A stretch of DNA of 64,000 nucleotides from Harmonia axyridis (GCF_914767665.1 NC_059504.1:7690501-7754500), one strand, 5' to 3'; counted from the stretch's first letter, positions 46,034 to 56,675 are shown. The notes: generated by a model not told the origin, from the sequence alone. Program-made: numbers and translations.

Positions 46034-46894
46034 TAGGGATTCACGGCTTGGCTTGATTTTCGAGCTACTTGGCTTGAGCTTGACTTGATTTCAAGTCAAG
46101 CAGTAGTTTTCCAATCTCAAATCATGTCAAGTATTTATTTATCAAGTACTTGAATCATATCAAGCTACTTGATTTTTAGCAGTTTCATTGTGTAGTGTCA
46201 TATCAATAAAAAAATTATGAATGAGGAGGAATCCTGCGAAAAAACACTTTAATTTATTGAACTTATCTTATGAAAGAACCGACAATGACTTTTTTCAGAT
46301 AGAAACATCAATTGAATCACTATAAAAACTATAAAATATAATAAAAAACAGAGTTTCTTATAATTGAGAAACCTCCAGGTTTTGTTTGATTTCATAATTT
46401 TCCATTCGTGATGTAAGACATAAAAGGCATCTTATAGATTCATCGCCTAACCTATTGCAGGTTTTTGTAACTGCAAAAGCAGCTCTGGAGAATTGTCTTT
46501 CAACAGGAGCTGAAGATGCTGGCGTTGATAAAAAATCCTTCGCCATTTTGGCCAAGTTTGGGAAAATATTTCTGAAACTACCAAAATCTACCAAAAGATA
46601 TCATAGAAATGTGAGAAAACTACTAATAAAGTCACAATGGCGAATGCTTCAGTCTCTCGGCGTTCGAGGAATCCCCTCCTCATTTAGTCTAAGCGCGCAC
46701 GATATTGCAGAAATATATGTCGTGCGACGTGTGCATATCAAGCACAAGTAATATCGAGTAGTATGATATCAAGTCAAGCAATAAATATCTAAAATCAAAT
46801 CAAGTCAATCTCAAGTATGTGATTTTTCACGACCAAATTTTCAAGTCAAGTATTTTGTTGAAATGACAAGCTACTTGGCTTGATGGGATCCCTA
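46034..46894 (-). mobile_element. hAT family A, copy 5
   Basis: Ends TAGGGATTCA and GGGATCCCTA. The minus-strand frame 46358-46594 gives the clearest dimerisation domain: PASSAPVERQFSRAAFAVTK and NRLGDESIRCLLCL. The flanking 8-mers (ATTGTCCT and TGCGTCTT) do not match, so one flank was lost or rearranged; the right flank is a mariner fragment. Confidence 0.83.
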
Positions 46895-47130
46895 TGCGTC
46901 TTTGACATCGAAATCACCGGAACGGAATCGACGAAACTAAAATTGCGCGTGATTGGTTATTACAGTATCCTGACCATGAACACTATTTTCATTTTCAGCC
47001 GCCTGGCTTGCATTTTCGCTTTTATCGGAAAAAACTCTAAAATATAGCATATTTTTTCTTCGTTAGTGTACATCTTTGACGCGCGCTCAAACAAAACTGA
47101 GTCAACTAATCACAAAACTGTCTGAAAAGT
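46895..47130 (-). mobile_element. mellifera/cecropia-like mariner 5' fragment
   Basis: The minus strand reads KSENASQAAENENSVHGQD, then QF*FRRFRSGDFDVKDA, the N-terminal HTH and linker block of a mariner subfamily different from B and C. It is cut at the hAT edge. Confidence 0.55.
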
Positions 47131-48040
47131 TTTTGTAGTACGAAATCTCATCTTTCGAACACCATCTAGTGAAACTCGATCGGACTCATACAACACGAGA
47201 TAGATTCAACTATAGCCATCTATAGGAAAAATTATAGATTTCTTTTCACTCCACCTAATATTCTATGCATCTTTGCCATTGCCTACGTTTACCAACCCGC
47301 CTTCTAGGCGATTAACTAATCATCGATTTCCACTTAAAACCCACCACATCGAATAATTCCACTCGAACGTATCTGTTTCTCCTGGGAGAGCACGATTGAT
47401 TAAAGAAATCGTAATATGTCACGATACACGATTGTGCCTGCGCTTTAACGAGTGTGTGGTTCTTAATTCACGCTGCAATTTGCCACGCAACCTCATAATT
47501 CCTAAAACACGACCGATTTCAAGTCGAAATCTGGTGAATGCCACTTCGGTTCAGTGGGAATTTATCGATTCTGTGTTCCTAAACCGTAACGGTCGATTTA
47601 GCATGCTGGAGAGAGAGTTAACGTACGCCTTTTACAGAATTAGGAAACATCGGGAATAATTTTCCAACCGGTGATAATTCTTATCACGAGAAATCTTATT
47701 TTAGTTTATTTTTTTATTTTGTTTTGGGAGTGGTGAATTAAATCATTCATTCAAATGCTTAATTATTTTTATTCAATTTGTACCCCTTGTATGGCTGGCC
47801 AAATAGCTCCCTCGGCTGCTATTGCAGCACCATATTCTTCTCATGAAATTTTCCATGGACTATTCGCACAAGTATATCCTACCCTGGCCATATCAAAGTA
47901 AACAACGTCGTCTATATTTCGAATGTTTGTTCACAGAACAGATCGCTCCATCATTTCGATACGATGTCTGTATTTTCCGATTTTCCAACCGAAATTGGTC
48001 TCAAATGATAAGGTTACACTCACTCACTCACGAGGAATAA
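47131..48040. other. spacer with one unrecognised frame
   Basis: Frame 47396-47659 (87 codons: SRCNLPRNLIIPKTRPISS, VQWEFIDSVFLNRNGRF) has protein-like composition but no recognised domain. Otherwise nothing. Confidence 0.25.
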
Positions 48041-48742
48041 TAGGGATTCATCAAGCCAAGTAGCTTGACATTTTATCCAAATACTTGACTTGAAAATCAA
48101 GTTCGTGAAAAATTACATACTTGAGCTTGACTTGATTTGAGACATTTATTGTTTGACTTCATATCAAGCTACTTGATATTACTTGAGCTTGATATGCACG
48201 AGTCGCACGGCATATATTTCTGCAATCTCGTACGCGTTTAGACTAAATAAAGGGATACCTCGAGCGCCGAGAGACTGAAGCTTTCGCCAGTGTGACTTTA
48301 TCAGTAGTTTTCCCACATTACTATGAAATCTATTGGTAAATTTTAGTAGTTTCACCAATTTGGGCAAAATGGCCAAGGATATCTTATCAACGCCAGCATC
48401 TTCAGCTCCTGCTGAAGGACAATTTCCTAAAGCTGCTCTTACAGTTACAAAAAAATAGGTAAGGCGACAAATCTATAGAGATGCTTTATGTGTCTTAGAT
48501 CCTGGATGGAAGGTAACTAAATCAAACAAAGCCTTGAGGTTTCACAATATTAAGAAACTTTAGTTTTTCATTATTTTTTATTTCGTTATGATTTATAGTG
48601 ATTTAATTTATGTTTCCATTTCAAAAAAGTTAATATTTTCGGTTCTTTTATACAATTAGTTTAATAAACTCTGCAAGGTTTCTTCTCATATCATCATTTT
48701 TTATTGATGTAACACTACACAATAAAACTGCTAAAAATCTAG
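48041..48742 (+). mobile_element. hAT family A, copy 6, right end lost
   Basis: Starts TAGGGATTCA. It contains the subterminal words and a decayed dimerisation domain (PASSAPAEGQFPKAALTVTK and RCFMCLRSWME). It stops after AATAAAACTGCTAAAAATCT, about 110 bp before the expected right end, where a mariner fragment begins. Confidence 0.78.
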
Positions 48743-48910
48743 TAAAACCGTTTGGAACCATTTGCATAAGGCTGATGGTCTCAAGAAGAAGCTCGATGTA
48801 TGGGTACTACACGAGTTAACTCGAAATACCTCATGGACCGAATTTCCAAATGCGAATCGTTGCTGAATACCAACAAAATCGAAACCTCATGCCAGTTTCA
48901 TCGAATACCC
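48743..48910 (+). mobile_element. mellifera/cecropia-like mariner fragment
   Basis: Reads SKTVWNHLHKADGLKKKLDV, then VLHELTRNT, then, after a frame change, LMDRISKCESLLNTNKIE. Same subfamily as 37681 and 46895. Bounded by hAT on the left and the LINE on the right. Confidence 0.65.
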
Positions 48911-48916
48911 TATATC

Positions 48917-49480
48917 CTTCTTCTTGATAGTGCCAATCCGTTATCGGATATTGGAGACCATTCTGACTATTGTGACCTTATTCACTGCTGCACGAAACAG
49001 TCCAATTGTTGTTTCCGAGAACCAGACTCTCAAATTTCTGAGCCACGAAATTCTCCTCCTGCCGGGACCTCTCTTTCCCTCAACCTTGCCCTGCAGTATT
49101 AGCTGGAGAAGGCTGTATCTTTGTTCATTCCGCATGATGTGGCCCAAGTACTCCAGTTTCCTCCTCTTCACGGTGTCAACAATTTCAGTTTTCTTGTTGA
49201 CTAATATTAGCACCCTCTCATTGGTCATGTGCTCTGTCCAACTGATTCGGAGTATTCTTCTGTAGAGCCACATCTCGAATGCTTCAAGCCTCTTACACGA
49301 AGCTTCAGTAAGCGTCCATGACTCCACCCCATACAGAAGCACAGGAAAGACATAGCACTTCAGAAGTCGTATTTTGGTCTTCTTGTTCAGGTCGTGATTC
49401 GTGAAAAGTTTTTTCATTTTAATGAAAGCTGCTCTTGCCTTTTCAATTTTACAGCGGATTTCCCTCGAATGATCCCATTC
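48917..49480 (-). mobile_element. non-LTR retrotransposon 3' end, open frame
   Basis: A 158-codon open frame (48941-49417) reads KTKIRLLKCYVFPVLLYGVE, ESWTLTEAS, KRRKLEYLGHIMRNEQRYSL, GKRGPGRRRISWLRNLRVW and RMVSNIR. This is the classical ORF2 C-terminus after the RT domain. Upstream the frame continues to about 49470 (SREIRCKIEKARAAFIKM) without a start. The 3' tail carries AAGAAGAAGG at 48917-48926 (complement). Confidence 0.8.
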
Positions 49481-49848
49481 AGCGCAGTGCCGTCTATATC
49501 CATTTAATCTAAATAATATTCTCTGAGAATTTCAAGCCTCTAGCTTGTTCCGTTCGAGAGTTATCACCTACAGATGTGCAATTAAAATCTCGCAATTTTA
49601 TCGATGAACCAACAATAAATTAAATTATGACCTTGTGAGATATCACAGCTCAATGACATTAACGAATTAATTACCACTCTTATTGTGTTATCACTAAGAA
49701 TTATAAAAAATTGAATGTTTAGGAACTTTCAACTTTCGGCATTCCATATCTTTTTCAACAACTTTATCTAAATATTATGAGTAATAAACCCAATGGATCA
49801 GTTGAATTTGTGGCGGCTTCTCATAAAGCCCCACTTAACAACAATAAA
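49481..49848. other. no recognisable feature
   Basis: AT-rich; precedes the tRNA-like head. Confidence 0.4.
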
Positions 49849-50040
49849 CACAGCGCTCGGTGGCCTAGAGGTAAAGAGTGTAAACTCCCTCACCGAGTTG
49901 CGACAAGGTGCCGGGTTCGAGTCCCGGCGGCTCCCGATAATAATAAATTACTCAAGCGTCTATGACACGACACACACAAATATACCAAAGTCACACTGAT
50001 GAGTCCGGTGTGTGTGTGCCAGGGACGAAACGCATAAGTA
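49849..50040 (+). repeat. tRNA-headed SINE-like element with hammerhead ribozyme
   Basis: A-box TGGCCTAGAGG (49861-49871) and B-box GGGTTCGAGTCCC (49913-49925) have pol III promoter spacing. The sequence after the T-arm does not pair with the start (CGGCTCC against GCTCGGT), so it is a tRNA-like head and not a tRNA gene. A hammerhead motif follows about 30 bases later. The element's outer boundaries and target duplication were not found, and no poly(A) is visible. Confidence 0.7.
49956..50033 (+). ncRNA. type III hammerhead self-cleaving ribozyme
   Basis: All conserved parts are present in order. Helix III 5' strand GCGT (49956-49959), cleavage base C at 49960 (GUC), helix I TATGAC/GTCACA (49961-49966, 49990-49995, five of six paired) with a 23-base loop, core CTGATGA (49996-50002), helix II GTCC/GGAC (50003-50006, 50023-50026) with a GT-rich loop that can add a GG/CC step, core GAAA (50027-50030), and helix III 3' strand CGC. 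The A15.1-U16.1 pair is kept. Activity would cut after 49960. Confidence 0.82.
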
Positions 50041-51030
50041 GGCATATGTGAAATCCTACAAATTTTTCAAAGGTATGAAGCTGACCATTTTCACCTAACC
50101 TCAAGCTCGGTGAATGACAGCAAGCTACTTAGAGAGAAAATATCGATGACGAAAATTAGTGTTATCCAATTTTCTGTATGGATCTGAAAGCATTTTTTCA
50201 TCTCTTCCGATATGTGCATTCGAATACTTCTGAACAATTATAAATATAGAGTTTCGTTTTTTACGCTCTAAGATAAAATCGAATTTCTGTTTACAGACCA
50301 GGAATTGTTTGAATTGTTAAAATTTTCAAACTCGAAAATCCTAAGGTGAATGCAAATAGGAATCATTTTTGAATTCACACATACGTCCTATATATTTCCA
50401 CCATTGTCCCCCTGGTAATCAGACACCCTGTAGAAAGCGAACCTTCCTAAAACCAACTCAACTTTTTGTCCCAATTCCTGGGTCACGTTCAGTCATGCCT
50501 CGTTTCTTGTGAAATTAATCGACTCTAAAAAGGCGCTCCGAAATTTAACAGAAGCAAAGATACTTCTCCTAATTACACCGAGGATTTAGCCATCCTGGAG
50601 TGACTCACATGATCTCTGGATAATTGTAGATCTCCAAATCACTTGCTCGTTAAGAATCCAATGTGGCTTTCGCTTACTTCCGTGTTCAACTTCATTTCAT
50701 CTAGGTCTGTTCTGAAAACCTCGATTTTCTGGTGGCAATTATATGAATTTTGGGATTTTGTAAAGGTTTTTCCTTTGAAACTGTTAAAATTTATGACAAA
50801 AATGGTAATAATCTTGAAGTCACGCAAACATAAAGCATTTTTGGATAGTCTTGGGGAATAAAGCTGCGTTCAGATTTTGTCCATTGCCCTCATATTGACG
50901 GTGTGTATAGTTTAGCTAGAAACCATAATTTTCAGCAACATAACACAAAGAAACAAAAATCATCAATTATTCCGTTCTGAAAATTAGCAGTTTACATTAT
51001 TTTATGATTTTCGTTACTTGGGTTGTCCTG
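50041..51030. other. no recognisable gene
   Basis: Near 50395-50437 an inverted copy of the 'TACAGGGTGTCTG' end seen at 25154 and 56045 occurs. Short frames at 50639-50861 are open on both strands and look random. Confidence 0.35.
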
Positions 51031-51178
51031 CCACTCCTAATGAGCCGCCACTGGTACCAATATACCTAGTCCAATCTAGCCTTTACACCCAAGAAATTTC
51101 ATCACAGTCATATCATTGGTTTATGAATGTTAACTTTTGAGGAATACTTATTGTTATCATGTAAATATATATGATGAT
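51031..51178 (+). repeat. duplicate of the methyltransferase 5' region
   Basis: Aligns to 52003-52146: CCGCCACTGGTACCAATAT, then TTTATGAAT, TTTGAGGAATA and TGTTATCATGTAAA in the same order and spacing. It should hold the same promoter, but no intact exon follows. Confidence 0.72.
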
Positions 51179-51468
51179 CTTCATATTCAAACTTCTGAAT
51201 ATAATGAGCTCCCTACAATTTTATTTCGTCAAATTTATTGATTACAAAGTTTCCAAATTGAATTTGAGAATAATAAACAATGTAACTAGATTATTTATCT
51301 CTTATAAACTCTATGATGCATGTGTGTGATGAAATGATAACAAAATTTGATATGGATATATTAAATACTGACAAATGAATTGAATACTTAATTTTCTAGG
51401 CTAAGCACCTGTGATGGTGCTTGTGTAGAATTGAATTGATTGAATAAATAAGAAAATCACTTCAATAT

Positions 51469-51566
51469 TGTTGTCTGTAAGTATTCAATTTTTTAAAAGG
51501 ATTCCACGAGCGCATAACAATATAATACAAAGACCTATAAGATTATAGATCTGGCAGATTTCAGAT
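51469..51566 (+). pseudogene. decayed piece of methyltransferase exon 1
   Basis: Aligns to 52156-52250 of the real exon: TGTCT..TTTT..AAGG..CGAGCGCATAACAAT, then TATAAGATTATAGATCTGGC against TATTATAAATCTGGTAG. It lies about 290 bp after the duplicated promoter, whereas in the real gene promoter and exon adjoin. It has no open frame and no SAM-binding motif. Confidence 0.62.
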
Positions 51567-52002
51567 GTTTCCGACAAATCAAACTAAAATTTGAAAAAAA
51601 TTGTTACTAAAATAAGCCAAAGTAAAAAAAAATATTCATATTTATTCTATTCGTTGTATCACAAGGCCAATCATTTTAATCCATTAAAATATCAGAATAT
51701 GCTGAACATGAATTTGTTTGGAAAATCATTTCAAGCAATCTTCACCCAATTCATTTGAATCGAAATTGAATAAAGGTTATTATTTTTATAAATTTCAATT
51801 CAAAATTTGAAGTTCCATAGTTAAATGTAGAATATTCGATTCAAAAGGTCTTTATTTGATGGAAAGATATTTGAATCGAAATTCAAGGACAGGTATTGCA
51901 TTTCTGCCTTTAAAAAAATTTTAAATTATTTAATTGAAAATTGAAAACAGAATAACTGTTATGTAATTCCTATTCAAATGAATGTCCATCAAGTACATCA
52001 GG
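51567..52002. other. no recognisable feature
   Basis: Very AT-rich. It might contain further unrecognisable remains of the duplicated gene. Confidence 0.3.
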
Positions 52003-52146
52003 ACCATTCCATAATGATCCGCCACTGGTACTAATATAATCGGATCTATATTTTAAATCCGTGGAATTTCAACACAGTCCCAGCATTGATTTATGAATAA
52101 TTTTAACCTTTGAGGAATAATTACTGTTATCATGTAAAAAATATAT
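52003..52146 (+). promoter_or_regulatory. probable promoter and 5' leader of the methyltransferase
   Basis: Immediately upstream of the first ATG. Its sequence is kept in the duplicate at 51031-51178 while most of the surrounding DNA is not. There is no clear TATA box at canonical spacing. Confidence 0.4.
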
Positions 52147-54209
52147 ATGACGAAATGGTGTCTCTGGGCATCCAGTTTTCCAGAAGGTACACTCGAGTGG
52201 ATAACAATGTTCAATAAAGGCCTAAAATATTATAAATCTGGTAGATTTCATTTCGATAAAATTAGGTATGAGTACAAGAGAGTAATTGATTCCATGAATT
52301 TACCGAAAAATGGAGAGTTGAGAGTGATTGATATTGGATCTGGAAGTGGTCGTTTAATACACGAATGTTTAATACCTTTACTTCCAAAAAATATAAAGGA
52401 GATCGTTGCAACTGATTTGGATCAATCTATGGTTGAATTTGCTCGTTCAGTTAATGAGAATCCAAAAGTAAAATTCGGCGTGTTGGACATTGGTGCTGAA
52501 AATATACCTGAACATTTCTATAATAGATTCGACATTCTGTTCTCGTCATACTGTTTTCAATACGTACAAGATATAAGGTGAGAAAAAAAAATTATAAATT
52601 ACTGATTTAATTGATAAAATTCTGTATAAACCCCAACATTGATATACTATCATCACTGATATTTACTAATTTCTTTCAAAACTATAAGCGTTCTATATCA
52701 CTTTCACTTTCAAATATACCCTTGAACATATACTTATATACCTCTCTATATACTATAACATAATATGTCTCTTATTGGAAAACTCTTCATCCATCAACAG
52801 GTATAAGAGCTTCATTATTATTCATAATATATTCCGTATAAAATAAACTCTGTCAAGAATTGAATAATTCGCGTTTCAAGAGTTTTGAACAAACTTGCAT
52901 ATCGCTCAGATAATTATACAAACTGATACGTCAATTTATTTCAGACGTGGATTTTCGAATTGCAAGAAACTATTAGCCCCAAATGGACAATTTTTAATGA
53001 TATTTCAGTTCAAAACGAATTATCTCTTCTCGATATACAAAAAAATGAGTAGTATCGATAAATGGAATAAATACATGAAAGAATATGCGAACTTTACTCC
53101 ACATTTCTCTAGTAAAGATCCTGATTCCGAATTGAAACGTCTGTCCAAGGATTATGGATTAACACTTCTCGATCATAAATTCGAGCCTGAATATCAATAT
53201 TATTTTCCCAAATGGGCATGCCTTGGTAAGTAAATATGATATTTTGTGCAAAATATATCTATATCTCTAGAACACTGTTTATACACGCAAAGTATTCGAT
53301 ACAATCCTTTTCTATAGTAGAAAAATAATATTTTTATATTGGATTTTTCAATAGAAAATATACAATTTAGGACGGTGGCAGTGGCAATAATGTGTATTTG
53401 GCATTTCTTTTATCATTTGTGCTCAGTTCAGTTATCAGCTCAGATTTCATTGTAAAAATCACTGAAGGATATTTATGGCAACAGCGTATTAGTCACAGAG
53501 TTAGAGCCATATACTCAAGTAGAATTGCGAAAAAATGTGAATGAAATAAATGGAAGTTATTCCCACAGATATTTTAATGTATGCTGCAGATGTTTCGCCA
53601 ACTTCATCGTTTCCAAGGGTCCAATTAGCTCACAAAATACACCTCCTTCAAGTGATAGCTTTTTTCTGAATTTTTCCAGTTATAAATAAAACAAATTTTG
53701 AATGATTATACATTCGTTACCATTAACACACATGGCACATTGCTGGAGTGGTTCGATTTATTTTCTCTGTCTGAAGGAGTTATTGAATACAATTGTAGAC
53801 TACCTCGGTAGTATGGTTGACTGGGAGGTTGACTGTGGTGCCGAGGGTACCGGGTTCGAATCCCGGCTAGGTCATGGATGTTGTATATGTCTGGTGATGG
53901 GAAATAAAATTTGAAAAGAGTCTTATAGAAAATGAAATGTTCGTTGTGTGGATGGTTAAGCCTAGCACATGTAAAAAAAAAAAAAAAAAAAAAAATACAA
54001 TTGTTCTTGTTTCAGATATTTTCCAATCGATAGACTTCAAACTTGCTACCATTCCAAAAGATCAGCAAGAAGATTACATACAAGATTTTGTGACGATCCT
54101 GAGTGAAGTAACAAATATCGATTTTTCAGATGAGAAAACAATGGATGAATCTATAATACTTTCAATACCAACAGTTTGCGTACATGCAAAAAATTCTGAA
54201 TCAAGATAA
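52147..54209 (+). CDS. SAM-dependent methyltransferase, JHAMT-like, three exons
   Basis: Exons 52147-52577, 52945-53225 and 54016-54209 join in frame (906 nt, 301 aa plus TAA). Donors are AG|GTGAGA and G|GTAAGT; acceptors are TTTCAG|A and TTTCAG|A. Motif I is VIDIGSGSGRL (residues 60-70), the acidic ribose-binding position is ATDLDQSM (D90), and motif IV is FDILFSSYCFQYVQD (128-142), close in form to juvenile hormone acid O-methyltransferases. It is followed by CKKLLAPNGQFLMIF. Length fits the family. The substrate cannot be told from sequence; the members include enzymes that methylate farnesoic or juvenile hormone acid. The ATG at 52207 (MFNKGLKYYKSG) may be the true start, removing 20 residues, since relatives usually start close to that block. 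Intron 2 carries a SINE near its 3' end. Confidence 0.87.
53797..53994 (+). repeat. tRNA-derived SINE in intron 2
   Basis: Perfect 10-bp target duplication ATACAATTGT (53787-53796 and 53995-54004). B-box GGGTTCGAATCCCGG near 53850; A-box weak. It ends with a 23-A tract (53973-53995). The pure tail and perfect duplication suggest a young insertion. It carries no hammerhead and is a different family from 49849. Confidence 0.88.
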
Positions 54210-54291
54210 AAGTAATTTGTGTAAGCTTTTTTTATTTATAGATAATTGAATGTGTTGAATTCTTATCTAAATTTTTTCTATAAGTGCTTAA

Positions 54292-54297
54292 AATAAA
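54292..54297 (+). terminator. polyadenylation signal AATAAA
   Basis: Canonical hexamer 83 bases after the methyltransferase stop codon; no other gene on this strand nearby. Confidence 0.55.
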
Positions 54298-54561
54298 CTG
54301 AAACTCAAAATATTTGATTAATTATTTTTACACACATGAATGACAGTCGTTACCATAGTTATCTCATCCTTGACATTAATTGGGCGTTCGGTGCATAGAG
54401 ACATGGCAGAACTTAATTTATTCTTTAATATTTGCGTGAGGGAAAATCCCTTCTCGCACGCATAACCGTGCGAAAAAGAAATATCTGAAAATTAATTACA
54501 TTTCACTGCTAAATTTTTTGGAAATTACTGAAAAACTCGATATCTTCGAACTCACCTTGTA

Positions 54562-55478
54562 CACACTTTGTCCGTAAAGTATGGAACAAATTCATTTTTA
54601 GCTAAACAGACAATTTAAAGAAATAATCCTGAAACACATCGATTTTTGATTTTAAATTACCGTATTTCGAAATAATAATCCAATATACAGGGTGAATTAT
54701 TTTCGTGTAATGACGTCACCGTCATTTTTTTTAAATGGAACACCCCCATTTTGTTTAAATTTTCCGATTACTCTAGCTGAGCTGATTCCAAAAATGTATC
54801 ACATGTTGATTCCATTTGGTACAGGGTGGACAAAAATACAATAGTTTTGTGTGTGCTCATAAAGTAACGCGTAACATTCTTTATCAGTTAAATTAACAAT
54901 ATTATCAAATATACTTACTGTCTAGTGGCAATAAACAATTATTGACATTTCACAAAAAACTAGATGACTATGTTTTTTCAAATTAATAAGAAAGAATTTC
55001 TTTCATCTTCTGTCTGCTATAGACCACAAGTACCAAACATGTTTGGAAACAGCTCATTTTTATTGATCTAAAAATGTAACAAACTGCAGGGTGTTACATT
55101 CAAACCAATTGCCGCTAGACAATAAGTATTTTTGATAATATTGTTAATTTAACTAATAAAGAATGTTACGCGTCACATTATGAGCACACACAGAATTATT
55201 GTATTTTTGTCCACCCTGTACCAATTGGAATCAACATGTGATACATTTTTGGAATCAACTCAGCTAGAGTAATCAGAAAATTGAGACAAAATGGGGGTGT
55301 TCCATTAAAAAAAAAATGACGGTGACGTCATTACTCGAAAGTAATTCTCCCTGTATATTGGTTTATTATTTTAAAATACGGTAAATTAAAATAAAAAATC
55401 GACGTGTTTCAGGATTATTTCTTCAAATGGTCTGTTCAGCTAAAAATGAATTTGTTCCATACTTTACGGAGACAGTGT
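54562..55478. mobile_element. long foldback element F3
   Basis: TA on both sides (54560-54561, 55479-55480). Inverted arms of about 380-390 bp (54562-54945 and 55100-55478) are nearly complementary throughout; examples are GTCCGTAAAGTATGGAACAA and its complement, and ACGTCACCGTC with GACGGTGACGT. The loop is about 150 bp. No coding sequence. The outer end CACACTTTGTCCGTAAAG and TA targets suggest Tc1/mariner-related mobilisation. Confidence 0.83.
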
Positions 55479-55480
55479 AT

Positions 55481-56118
55481 ATTCTGTACTTGCAGAAATC
55501 ATTTTTTCCATCCTGTTGACATTACAACTAAGGTGCTGCAATTCCAGAACAGACTATAGTTTAATCAACCCTTTTGCAAGAATGCGACGAAACTTCCACT
55601 ACTACAAGATTAACGATTTCATTAACCTTTTTATACTGCTGTAGTCAAATTTATGGTAGACAGACATAACTTTCTCCTTAATAAAACGATGAAATAAATT
55701 AAAAAATTGTGGCTGTCATCGGCCAGCAGATGTGCCAGATTTTTAATTAGCGAAAATAGGTGGTATATTGAAGGGAAAGAGTCTATAATATCCCTCCTTC
55801 TGAAAAGGGGAAGCGCGAAAGGGTTGAGAGAGAGAGCTTCTGGCTACGCTCATTCCCAAGGGTTTGCTAAGATATTTAAATTGAGATGTTGCTTAATTCC
55901 ACTCTACTGACTCGCTAATTGCCTTGCACTTAAAATATAACGCATAAAGTAAACCCTTTAAACCTAAGAGTCGTAAAACGAGAACGATAAAATAAAGTCG
56001 AATACTTGGTGGTGCTTTTCCAACAATTCGGGGATTTGGGTAATACAGGGTGTCTGGTGACCAGTGTTAAAACGCCCAGGTAAAGATAAATGGACATCTG
56101 TGTGAGTCGGAATATGAT
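55481..56118. other. no recognisable gene
   Basis: At 56045-56118 the TACAGGGTGTCTGGTGACCA block matches 25154-25245. The 67-codon frame at 55707-55910 has no support. Confidence 0.4.
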
Positions 56119-56673
56119 TTTTTTTTTATTTATTCATTTATTCATTCTCAATTAAATACAAATTACAAGGATGAACAAATTTTTAACCCATCAAAAATTT
56201 CATGAGGAGTCAGGTACAATTTTGTCTAAAAAGACACAGAAAAATATATACAAATTAAAATATGTATAAAAACGAAAAATCTGTCAAACAAACAACAAAT
56301 AAATAAATACGTTAAGACAACAAACTTTATAAATCTAAAAAATTATCATTCAGGTATTCATGTATTGTGTAGTATGCCTTATGCATTAGGACACTTTTTA
56401 GTTCTCTCTTAAGTTTTTTCGGTTTAATTCCTTAATTTTGAATGACAGCTTGTTGAAAATCTTTATAGCCAGATGATCAACGTTCGTCTGTGATACTGTT
56501 ATGCGATGGTATGATGAAGTTGTTTTTTGATAGTCCTTCTGTGACTGCGACAGTGACTTCTGGCATTGACACATAGTGACTTCAGAACTCTCGTTTTCGA
56601 GATACAGAGTGTTTTGTATATTTGGATGAAAGACTACGCACCGCATGCATCAAAGGGATATTGAGTGTAGTAG
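56119..56673 (-). mobile_element. non-LTR retrotransposon 3' end
   Basis: The minus strand reads HLAIKIFNKLSFKIKELNRK, then after a frame change LKRELKSVLMHKAYYTIHEY and LNDNFLDL plus stop at about 56330, typical for the ORF2 C-terminus ('..G.KIYNKLP..IK..' then '..L..KAYY...EFL'). A 3' UTR follows to a T-run at 56120-56129 (poly(A) on the minus strand). The 5' side is cut by mariner C2. Confidence 0.68.
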
Positions 56674-56675
56674 TA

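Noticed and set aside
49849..49930. functional tRNA gene
   Set aside because: A and B boxes are good, but the acceptor stem does not pair and the sequence runs on into the ribozyme.
49777..49999. two overlapping plus-strand frames across the SINE
   Set aside because: They cross the tRNA-like head and ribozyme, and their length is expected by chance.
53810..53870. functional tRNA gene inside the intron
   Set aside because: The B-box fits, but the target duplication, poly(A) and weak A-box mark it as a SINE.
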